From the NCBI GenBank assembly GCA_023388495.1, contig JAEWGC010000006.1:77029-141028 (forward strand): a stretch of DNA of 64,000 bases. The letters run 5' to 3'. The notes beneath the pieces are model-generated. The model had not been told where the DNA came from, searched no databases, and saw nothing but the letters and a program-made list of their open reading frames with translations. Both the position numbers and the translations under genes were made by a program. Shown here one piece after another: positions 1 through 6,946 of the stretch (its first letter is position 1; each line of letters begins with the position of its first letter). This DNA comes from Bacillota bacterium (GTDB lineage Bacteria; Bacillota; Clostridia; Tissierellales; Tissierellaceae).

Positions 1-2
1 CA

Positions 3-92
3 CGTATATTTTTAAAGGAGAAATTAACTAAGTTCCAGTATGCAGTTATAATTGCGATAATGATTGCCATTGGAATTTTAGGGATAGAATAA
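3..92 (+). CDS. C-terminal end of a membrane protein (partial)
   Basis: The reading frame is open from the window edge to TAA at 90-92. It ends in one hydrophobic helix (FQYAVIIAIMIAIGILGI) with a short tail, so this is the last transmembrane segment of an integral membrane protein whose body lies outside the window. A strong hairpin terminator follows at once, which supports a genuine gene end. The family cannot be told from 29 residues. Confidence 0.5.
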   Translation, partial: RIFLKEKLTKFQYAVIIAIMIAIGILGIE

Positions 93-96
93 TAAG

Positions 97-130
97 AAAA
101 TCTTCACTTCAAAACTGAGGTGAAGATTTT
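97..130. terminator. Bidirectional intrinsic terminator
   Basis: A 14-bp stem (one G-U pair) with a 6-nt loop lies between the convergent partial membrane gene and degV. T-rich tracts follow on both strands. Confidence 0.8.
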
Positions 131-136
131 TATTTA

Positions 137-988
137 TTATTTAGTTTCAAACGCTATACCAAGAGTATTTGGGCCACAATGGCTAGATATTGTACAACTT
201 GCAGTTGTTACATAAACATTGTTAAAATCCATATACTCTAACACTGTGTTCTTAGCAAGAGTTATAAATTCGTTGTCTATATCTGAATGAACGATAAAGA
301 TATGCTCATTATTAATGTTAGTATAATTAGATAATGTATCTTTAATATATTTGACTATAACTTTATCAAGGGACCCTCTGTATTTGTTTCCCAAGGACAT
401 TGAGCCTGAAGTGTTGTCCACATTAATAACGGGTTTTATTTTCAATAGATTTGATCCAAGGGATGCCACCTTTGAACAACGTCCACCTGCATATAGAAAG
501 TCCAAAGTATCTAAAACAAAACTCATATGTATATTTTTTCTGTGATTATTTAATTTATCTACTATTTCTTTTGCGCTATGCCCTTCTCTTATCATATTTG
601 CGGCTTTCAGAACTAAAAGACCGGAGCCAGTGGAAAGGTTTTGCGAGTCTACTGGGTAAACACCTTTTAATTCATTAGCTGCTATACAACAATTATTGTG
701 CCCACTTGTAAGGGAGCTTCCAAGATTAATATGTATTACTTCATAGCCATCATCAACCCAAGGCTTAAAAAAGTTATAAAACTCTGCAACATTTATAGCA
801 GATGTCTTTGGGAGAACTTTTTTTTCGTCATATGCTTTATAAATTTCATTAGGTTTAATATCCACATTATCCTTATAAGTTTTACCGTCTAGAAGAATGG
901 TATAAGGATAGCAATTGACATTAAAATACTTTATTAAGTCGTCATTTAAATCACATGTACTATCAGCACTTAATATTATTTTTTTCAT
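137..988 (-). CDS. DegV family fatty-acid-binding protein
   Basis: 283 aa, the normal DegV length. The N-terminus KKIILSADSTCDL and the SSLTSGHNN and LDTLDFLYAGGRCSK segments are DegV hallmarks. Family members bind a fatty acid between two alpha/beta domains, and in Firmicutes some act as FakB subunits that present fatty acid to the kinase FakA; no fakA is seen nearby. AAAGGA lies upstream of the ATG at 988. The gene stands alone and shares a terminator with the converging gene. Exact ligand unknown. Confidence 0.9.
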   Translation of the reverse strand: MKKIILSADSTCDLNDDLIKYFNVNCYPYTILLDGKTYKDNVDIKPNEIYKAYDEKKVLPKTSAINVAEFYNFFKPWVDDGYEVIHINLGSSLTSGHNNCCIAANELKGVYPVDSQNLSTGSGLLVLKAANMIREGHSAKEIVDKLNNHRKNIHMSFVLDTLDFLYAGGRCSKVASLGSNLLKIKPVINVDNTSGSMSLGNKYRGSLDKVIVKYIKDTLSNYTNINNEHIFIVHSDIDNEFITLAKNTVLEYMDFNNVYVTTASCTISSHCGPNTLGIAFETK

Positions 989-1227
989 TTTTGTTATCCT
1001 TTCTTATATATTAACAAAGTTCCTCTTAGTATATTTTTAAATCTCTAATATTAATATACAAAAGTAATAATATCTAATATAGATAAGTTTGTCAATTAGG
1101 ATGAAAGTTTTCCATGTATGTAAAAACCTCCAAGTATAGATGTCAAGAAGTGCTGTACAGTTAGGGTTAACTAGTGGTGGTATATCCAGTAAGCATGCTG
1201 CAAAGTCAATATCAAAGTAATAAAATA

Positions 1228-1260
1228 AAAACTCCCTCAGATTCAATCTGAGGGAGTTTT
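1228..1260 (-). terminator. Terminator of the rubrerythrin gene
   Basis: 14-bp perfect stem (AAAACTCCCTCAGA and its complement), 5-nt loop, and a T-rich run downstream on the minus strand. Confidence 0.85.
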
Positions 1261-1265
1261 AAATA

Positions 1266-1760
1266 TTAATATTTAATGAATTTTGATCCAGCTACATTAC
1301 AGATACTACATTTTTCTGGTACGAATTTTTCAATATTTCCACAAACAGGGCATAGATAATAGAATACTTCTTCTGAGTTATCTAAGTCTCCTAAAGCTTC
1401 TTTATATAATTTAGCATGAACTTTTTCGGCTTCCATTGCATAAGTAAATGTTTGAACAGCAGCTTTGTTTCCTTCAGCTTCAGCAGCTTCTACAAATGGT
1501 GGGTACATAGTTTCAAATTCAAAAGTTTCACCATTAACCCCATCTTCAAGGTTTTCAGCAGTTGATCCAACTTTACCTGCTACTTTAAAATGTCTTAGGG
1601 CATGAATAGTTTCAGCTTCAGCAGCAGCTCTAAATAGTTTCGCAGCATTTATCTTTCCTTCTGATTCTGCCTTTTCTGCATAGGCTAAGTACTTTCTATT
1701 TGCTTGGGATTCTCCAGCAAATGCTTCCATAAGATTATTAATTGTTTTGTTATTTTCCAT
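1266..1760 (-). CDS. rbr: Rubrerythrin
   Basis: 164 aa, cytoplasmic non-haem di-iron peroxidase that reduces hydrogen peroxide in anaerobes. An N-terminal ferritin-like four-helix domain carries the Glu and ExxH ligands (EAFAGESQANRKY, AEAETIHALRHF, EAEKVHAKLY). The C-terminal rubredoxin-like domain has two CxxC knuckles (CPVCGN, CSIC). The ATG at 1760 is chosen over an in-frame ATG five codons upstream because GGAGGAG lies just before it. A PerR-like repressor gene lies directly upstream on the same strand, as expected for a peroxide-stress pair. Confidence 0.95.
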   Translation of the reverse strand: MENNKTINNLMEAFAGESQANRKYLAYAEKAESEGKINAAKLFRAAAEAETIHALRHFKVAGKVGSTAENLEDGVNGETFEFETMYPPFVEAAEAEGNKAAVQTFTYAMEAEKVHAKLYKEALGDLDNSEEVFYYLCPVCGNIEKFVPEKCSICNVAGSKFIKY

Positions 1761-1813
1761 TTTTATCTCCTCCATTTGATTTAATTAATATTTTTAAAAA
1801 GACTATTTTGTCT

Positions 1814-2242
1814 TTATATATCATTATTTTTTTTTATACATTGTGGACACGTGCCTTTAAAATACACATCTTTATGATTAACCTTGAAATTACCTAGGCC
1901 TTCAATTGCCAATGAATCAAAGTCTATATCAAAATCAAATATTTTTCCACAAGATTCACATTTAAAATGTCCATGATTTTTCGTTGTAGAATCATATCTA
2001 GTTTCATTATCTTCTATTGTTAGAAGTCTTACTAGATTGGCATCTATTAATGCATTCAAAGTATTATAGATAGTTGTTTTTGATAATGTAGGAATTTCCT
2101 TTTGTAAATCAGTATATATCTGGTCAACAGTAGGATGAGTTTTATTATTATTTATATATTCTAAAACCTTTAGCCTTTGGTGGGAAAGACGAATATTTTT
2201 GTTTTTTAGTTCATTTGTTAGTTCCTCAAAGGTTATATTCAT
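1814..2242 (-). CDS. Fur-family repressor, PerR-like
   Basis: 142 aa. A winged-helix domain (LSHQRLKVLEYI, HPTVDQIYTDL, LSKTTIYNTLNALIDANLV) is followed by the metal site HGHFKCESCG and a CPQC pair, the structural-zinc Cys set. Position next to rubrerythrin and a PerR-like box upstream favour PerR, the Fe/Mn-dependent peroxide sensor, over Fur. The start is uncertain: an in-frame GTG lies three codons upstream at 2251, but AAAGG spacing suits the ATG at 2242 better. Probably autoregulated. Confidence 0.88.
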   Translation of the reverse strand: MNITFEELTNELKNKNIRLSHQRLKVLEYINNNKTHPTVDQIYTDLQKEIPTLSKTTIYNTLNALIDANLVRLLTIEDNETRYDSTTKNHGHFKCESCGKIFDFDIDFDSLAIEGLGNFKVNHKDVYFKGTCPQCIKKNNDI

Positions 2243-2305
2243 ATGCGTCACATCCTTTATATATTTAGTACTATAGGCATTAAAATAAAAGTAATGATTG
2301 CTAAA

Positions 2306-2320
2306 TTGTAATGATTACAA
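2306..2320. promoter_or_regulatory. Candidate PerR box
   Basis: A perfect 7-1-7 inverted repeat TTGTAATGATTACAA lies upstream of the Fur-family gene. It resembles the known Bacillus PerR box (TTATAATNATTATAA). A second, looser TTATAATTATAA lies beside it. Autoregulation is inferred. Confidence 0.6.
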
Positions 2321-2373
2321 CTTGATTATAATTATAAATAATATTAATGTCAAGTAAAAAAATAATTATAATA

Positions 2374-2409
2374 AAAAGGAGCAATAGGTGATTACCTATT
2401 ACTCCTTTT
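2374..2409 (-). terminator. Terminator of the amidohydrolase gene
   Basis: Stem AAAAGGAG-AATAGGT with one internal mismatch and a 4-nt loop, followed by TTTTTAT on the minus strand. Confidence 0.75.
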
Positions 2410-2426
2410 CTTTAATCTATAGATAT

Positions 2427-3668
2427 TTAAATAGAAGTTCTTTTTACAAATTGTCCTTCTTTCATGATTACTTCCATTTTTTCAACAGAAATATTGTGGA
2501 TATCTACAAGAGGGTTATCTTGAAGAATGATTAAATCAGCAAATTTACCTTCTTCTAATGTTCCAGTAATATCATCTATCTTTAGCATTTCAGCACCATT
2601 CTTAGTAGCAGCTAATATTACTTCCATTTCAGATAAACCTGCTTTATTTAAGGCATACATTTCTGTTATAGCATATTTTCCATAAGGAGTTAAGCTACTA
2701 CAAAATGAATCTGATCCTACAGTGATTCTGATTCCCTTTTTATTTGCATTTTGTAGATTGTCAATTATACGATTTAATTCCTTCTCGGCAGTTGTATTGC
2801 CTGGATATTTATCATGTATAGGTCTGTAAGGTGGCTCATAGACTGTAAACCATTCATAGAAGAATTGTAAAGTAGGGCAGAAGGTAATGTCTTTTTCCTT
2901 CATAATCTCTAAACATTCTTCATTTAATTCTTGTCCATGAATAATTGCAGATACACCTGCTTTACATGAGTTTAAAGCACCTTCATAACCTTCGGCATGG
3001 GACCATACAGGAATGCCCACCATATTACATTCGTCAACTACTGCTTCAATTTCTTCCATGGTATAATGAGTTGCAGCTTTAGCATCGTATCTCCATATTC
3101 CTCCGCCTGTAGACCAGATTTTAACTGCATCTGGATTTTCACGGAGCCTTTTCCTAATGGCTTTTCTAAGTTCCCATGGTCCATCTACTCTCTCAGCCCA
3201 TGGATGAGAATCATTATTATAGTCTAAAGGTAAGTTATGAGAATCTCCATGTCCAGCAGTTCTACAGAATCCAAGACCTGTTGTAATAACCCTAGGTCCA
3301 GGGATAATACCTTTTTCAATCATATTTCTAATATGTATCCCAGATCTAGAAATTTCTCCAACTGTTGTTAATCCATGCTCTAATGCTTCTCTAGCCTGAG
3401 CTACAGCAACTATGGTTTTTTGAGTAATTGGTTCAAGTACCCATTCTGTATCATTATCACTTAAATTTCCGCTAAAATGAAGATGAGCATCAATTAAACC
3501 AGGCATAATAGTCTTACCAGTTATATCAATTACTTCACCTTGGAATTCTAAATCTTTCTTAGGGCCAGCATATCTAATCTTTTTGTCCTCTACAACTACC
3601 ATAGAATTTTCAACTACTTCTCCTGTCCCCTTTATTAATAGACCACCAGTAAATATAAATTTACCCAA
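2427..3668 (-). CDS. Amidohydrolase, Xaa-Pro/Xaa-Arg dipeptidase or imidazolonepropionase-like
   Basis: 413 aa, metal-dependent TIM-barrel hydrolase. The HxH site is in LIDAHLHFSG. A metal-bridging Lys region (VKIWSTGGG), His ligands (WSHAEGYEG, IIHGQE) and the catalytic Asp (TVGSDSFCSS) follow. The C-terminal TGTLEEGKFADLIIL closes the beta-sandwich. The start is TTG at 3668 with AAGGAGG upstream; the longer frame to 3731 has no ribosome site. It diverges from prdR, so a role in releasing proline or other amino acids from dipeptides is plausible but only inferred from context. Substrate cannot be read from sequence. Confidence 0.85.
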   Translation of the reverse strand: MGKFIFTGGLLIKGTGEVVENSMVVVEDKKIRYAGPKKDLEFQGEVIDITGKTIMPGLIDAHLHFSGNLSDNDTEWVLEPITQKTIVAVAQAREALEHGLTTVGEISRSGIHIRNMIEKGIIPGPRVITTGLGFCRTAGHGDSHNLPLDYNNDSHPWAERVDGPWELRKAIRKRLRENPDAVKIWSTGGGIWRYDAKAATHYTMEEIEAVVDECNMVGIPVWSHAEGYEGALNSCKAGVSAIIHGQELNEECLEIMKEKDITFCPTLQFFYEWFTVYEPPYRPIHDKYPGNTTAEKELNRIIDNLQNANKKGIRITVGSDSFCSSLTPYGKYAITEMYALNKAGLSEMEVILAATKNGAEMLKIDDITGTLEEGKFADLIILQDNPLVDIHNISVEKMEVIMKEGQFVKRTSI

Positions 3669-3801
3669 TATATTCGCCTCCTTATAAGCAATATTCATAT
3701 TCATTTTAACCCTTAATACTTCACTAATCAATCTTAATATTTATGCAAGTTGTTAAAAAGTATGATAAAATTAAAGCCATGAGAAAGAAGTAGGTGATAA
3801 A

Positions 3802-5202
3802 ATGGACGAATACCAGAACTTAATAGAGCTTCAATTAAGGCTAATACTAGGAAATCTTCATGAAGCAGTTTGCGTCATAAATACTTCAGGTATAGTTACA
3901 TTCTGGAATGCCAGCTCTGAAAAATTATATGATATAAAGGCAAAGGAAATAGTAGGAGTACATATAGAAACATTCTTTCCAAATGCTTTGCTTCTAAGAG
4001 CCTTAAAGGAGAAAAAGACCTTCCAAAATTTAAAGCATAAACCTAAAGGAGAATCTGATGTAATAATATCTGCTATACCCCTTATATATAAAGGAGAGCT
4101 AATAGGAGCAGTATCCACCGATAGAGATCTTAATGAAATCACTAATTTATATATGGAATTAGATCGTGAGAAGACGAAGGTTGAAATCCTAAAGCAACAA
4201 ATGAAGGAAATAACTCAGGATAAATATTTCTTTGGTAAAATTATTGGAAAATCTAAAGCCTTAGTAGATGCTATGATTATAGCTAAACAAGTAGCCAAGA
4301 CAGATGCAAGTGTACTAATTACTGGTGAAAGTGGAACTGGAAAAGAAGTATTCTCAAGGGCAATACATCAAGAAAGTGATAGAAAGGGAGATTTTATTCC
4401 AGTTAATTGTAGTGCTATACCTTCAAATCTTTTGGAATCTGAGTTATTTGGATATGTGGAGGGAGCTTTTACAGGTGCCTATAAGAAGGGAAGACCAGGA
4501 AAATTTGAGTTAGCCAATGGGGGAACTCTATTTTTAGATGAAATTGGTGACATGCCTTTGCTTATGCAGGCGAAACTTCTTAGAGTATTACAAGATGGAA
4601 TTGTATATAGAGTAGGAAGTAGCAAGCCTATAAAGGTAGATGCTAGGATAATCGCTGCAACAAATAAAGATTTACAACAGCTTATGGAGGAAGGTAAGTT
4701 TAGAGAAGACCTTTATTATAGATTAAATGTAGTATCCATAGAAATACCTCCACTTCGAGAGAGAAAAGAGGATATACCAGAGCTTATAAAAGATTTCATT
4801 GAAGAATTTTCAGAGAAAAACAATAAGGGTAAGATTCTTATATCTCCTGATGCCATGAAGATACTGTCTGATTACCATTGGAAAGGTAATATAAGAGAAT
4901 TAAAAAACACTATTGAAAGATTAGTAATTTTATCGAAGAATAATATAATTGAAAGTAGCGATATACCTGCTGAAATAATAAGCAGTACAAATATGGCATC
5001 TTTTATAAATTTAGATATAGATAATTCTTTTGATTTAAAGAAGGCAGTGGAAGAATTTGAAAAGAGTATAATTATAGATGCTCTAGACAAGGTAAAAGGT
5101 AATAAAGTTCAAGCGGCAGAATTGTTAAATATAAAAAGATCTACACTGTATTATAAATTAGATTTATATAATTTAACTGAATACCCTAATGGTGTCAATT
5201 AG
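3802..5202 (+). CDS. prdR: PrdR-like sigma-54-dependent activator
   Basis: 466 aa bacterial enhancer-binding protein. A PAS-type sensor (about residues 15-110), a short coiled linker, and an AAA+ domain with Walker A GESGTGK (165-171), the sigma-54 contact loop GAFTGA (211-216) and Walker B TLFLDEIGD are followed by a Fis-type helix-turn-helix (NKVQAAELLNIKRSTLYYKL). In clostridia PrdR activates proline reductase in response to proline. Here it lies just upstream of prdC, and a -24/-12 promoter and palindromes sit in between. The PrdR name rests on this context; the AAA+/sigma-54 class is certain. Confidence 0.88.
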   Translation: MDEYQNLIELQLRLILGNLHEAVCVINTSGIVTFWNASSEKLYDIKAKEIVGVHIETFFPNALLLRALKEKKTFQNLKHKPKGESDVIISAIPLIYKGELIGAVSTDRDLNEITNLYMELDREKTKVEILKQQMKEITQDKYFFGKIIGKSKALVDAMIIAKQVAKTDASVLITGESGTGKEVFSRAIHQESDRKGDFIPVNCSAIPSNLLESELFGYVEGAFTGAYKKGRPGKFELANGGTLFLDEIGDMPLLMQAKLLRVLQDGIVYRVGSSKPIKVDARIIAATNKDLQQLMEEGKFREDLYYRLNVVSIEIPPLRERKEDIPELIKDFIEEFSEKNNKGKILISPDAMKILSDYHWKGNIRELKNTIERLVILSKNNIIESSDIPAEIISSTNMASFINLDIDNSFDLKKAVEEFEKSIIIDALDKVKGNKVQAAELLNIKRSTLYYKLDLYNLTEYPNGVN

Positions 5203-5209
5203 TTGACAC
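5192..5209. promoter_or_regulatory. Palindrome GTGTCAA-N4-TTGACAC, candidate PrdR site
   Basis: A perfect inverted repeat that overlaps the prdR stop codon. It contains TGTCA-N6-TGACA, the same layout as the palindrome centred at 5365. A further TGACA half-site lies at 5225-5229. Binding by PrdR is inferred from position upstream of a sigma-54 promoter. Confidence 0.5.
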
Positions 5210-5343
5210 TGAAATGCAAAAAACTGACACTAAGACTTGTAATCATTTTATTATAATAAGCAATAAAGATATTATTATTAATATCCATGAACTCTGTTTA
5301 TTACTAGGTTTTGGAGAAGATATAGATAATAAATATGAATTAA

Positions 5344-5387
5344 AATAATACTGTACATGTCAGATATCTGACATGTACAGTATTATT
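5344..5387. promoter_or_regulatory. 44-nt perfect palindrome, candidate PrdR site or prdR terminator
   Basis: Two 22-nt arms are exactly complementary with no spacer, centred between 5365 and 5366. The core ATGTCAGATATCTGACAT contains TGTCA-N6-TGACA. No clear T-run follows, so an operator is preferred over a simple terminator, although the RNA would form a long hairpin at the end of the prdR transcript. Confidence 0.55.
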
Positions 5388-5543
5388 GTTTGTTTGAAAA
5401 GAAAGGAGTTTTAATAATCAACAAATTAATGGGGAAACAAGAAATATTTTAGACCTTTAGGAAGCTTGCAATAACAAGGGTTATAGTGATCAATATTTAT
5501 AATAAATAAACTTTAGTGTATAAATCCATTAGACAGTTAGTCA

Positions 5544-5560
5544 TGGCATAATATTTGCAT
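5544..5560 (+). promoter_or_regulatory. Sigma-54 (-24/-12) promoter of the prd operon
   Basis: TGGCAT-N5-TTGCAT with GG at 5545-5546 and GC at 5557-5558, exactly 12 nt apart. It matches the RpoN consensus TGGCAC-N5-TTGCW. It lies 60 nt before the prdC start and downstream of a gene for a GAFTGA-type activator. Confidence 0.88.
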
Positions 5561-5620
5561 ATTAAACATTCATGAGTGATAAACAAATAATTATCAATAA
5601 TGATTGTTGGGAGGGAGAAG

Positions 5621-6925
5621 ATGGCATTATATATAATTCCGTTAAGACAACATGTAGGTGCTCCTTGTATGGCAACAGTACAAATAGGAGACCAGGTGCT
5701 AAGAGGTCAATGTATCGCTGAACCAAATGGACTTGGAGCTAAAATACATTCTAGTGTAACAGGTAAGGTTATAAATATAACAGAAGAAGCTATTGAAATA
5801 GAAGGAGAAGTTATAGATAAAGAAGATTATGTAAAGATTAAAAAATGTGAATCCATAGCAGAAACTGCCTATGAGGCTGGTATAGTAGGTTCTGGTGGAG
5901 CTGGATTTCCCACTTATATAAAGCTTAAATCAGAAATTCCAGATGGATATGTAATTGCAAACTGTGTAGAATGTGAGCCTATTTTAAACCATAATATAAA
6001 ACTTTTAGAAGAAAATCCTGAGATAGTTATAAAAGGTATTAGATATGCTATGGAGGCTACAAAGGCTCCAAAGGGATATATAGCAATAAAATCTAAAAAT
6101 AAGAAAGCTATCTCTTCATTAAAAGATGCAATTGGGCAGGCAACAGATGTGGAAATAAAAGAACTTAGAGATATGTATCCTATGGGTGAAGAAAGAGCAA
6201 TAATTCATGAAATCTTTGGCATATGGCTTACTCCAGAAGAGTTGCCTATAGAGGCTAAATGTGTAGTAATGAATGGTGAAACCTTGGCAAATCTTACAAG
6301 GGCAATTGAAGATTCAAAGCCTGTAATTGATAAAGATATTACTGTAGGTGGAAAATTAAAAAGTGGCAAAGAATCTAATGTTTTCTTTCAAGTACCTATT
6401 GGAACTTCCATAAATGGTCTTATTGATAAATGTGGAGGAATTGCTGGGGATTTTGGAGAGGTAATAATTGGAGGACCATATACAGGTAAGGCAGGAGATA
6501 TTGACAAAGCTGTAGTTACAAAAACATCTGGTGGTGCAATAGTTACTATTCCTTTGCCAGAGTATGATGGACCGATAGGGATTCTAGTATGTGCCTGTGG
6601 TGCAGATGAGACTAGACTTAGAGATATAGCGAGAAAGATGAAGTCAGAGGTTGTTGCAGTGACAAAATGTAAAAATGTTGTAGAAGTAAGGGGTGCAAAT
6701 AAATGCCTTACACCAGGAGATTGTCCTGGGCAAGTTCAAGGAGTAATGGAGCTTAAGAAAAAAGGTGCTAAAAGAATTTTAATATCAAACTGTAGCGATT
6801 GCACAAATACGGTAATGTGTTGTGCTCCTAATATGGGGATACCGGTATATCATCATACAGACCATATATTTAGGACAGTTGATCATGAATTAACAAGAAG
6901 ACTTCCTATGGAAGAAAAGAAATAG
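5621..6925 (+). CDS. prdC: PrdC, RnfC-like electron carrier of proline reductase
   Basis: 434 aa RnfC/NuoF-related protein that passes electrons to proline reductase. The N-terminal barrel-sandwich region (LRQHVGAPC) is followed by the nucleotide/flavin-binding SGGAGFPTYIKL and CVECEP segments. The C-terminal part has Cys-rich CACGADETR and NCSDCTNTVMCC motifs. ATG 5621 follows GGGAGGGAG; an in-frame ATG at 5600 has no ribosome site. Some clostridial PrdC proteins are reported as selenoproteins, but no UGA interrupts this one. First gene of the sigma-54 operon, 21 nt before prdA. Confidence 0.92.
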   Translation: MALYIIPLRQHVGAPCMATVQIGDQVLRGQCIAEPNGLGAKIHSSVTGKVINITEEAIEIEGEVIDKEDYVKIKKCESIAETAYEAGIVGSGGAGFPTYIKLKSEIPDGYVIANCVECEPILNHNIKLLEENPEIVIKGIRYAMEATKAPKGYIAIKSKNKKAISSLKDAIGQATDVEIKELRDMYPMGEERAIIHEIFGIWLTPEELPIEAKCVVMNGETLANLTRAIEDSKPVIDKDITVGGKLKSGKESNVFFQVPIGTSINGLIDKCGGIAGDFGEVIIGGPYTGKAGDIDKAVVTKTSGGAIVTIPLPEYDGPIGILVCACGADETRLRDIARKMKSEVVAVTKCKNVVEVRGANKCLTPGDCPGQVQGVMELKKKGAKRILISNCSDCTNTVMCCAPNMGIPVYHHTDHIFRTVDHELTRRLPMEEKK

Positions 6926-6946
6926 ATTACTTAAGGAGGGATAAGT

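Larger units (their letters stand above)
5203..5620. other. prdR-prdC intergenic control region
   Basis: 418 nt without a convincing gene. It holds the two TGTCA-N6-TGACA palindromes, the -24/-12 promoter and the prdC leader. A 44-codon frame at 5214-5348 lacks a ribosome site and is not called. Confidence 0.6.

Noticed and set aside
1037..1246. 69-aa minus-strand frame and a 26-codon plus-strand frame downstream of rubrerythrin
   Set aside because: Neither has a ribosome site; the first contains half of the rubrerythrin terminator. Treated as intergenic.
5214..5348. 44-codon frame between prdR and prdC
   Set aside because: No ribosome site, no recognisable motif, and it overlaps the candidate regulatory palindromes.
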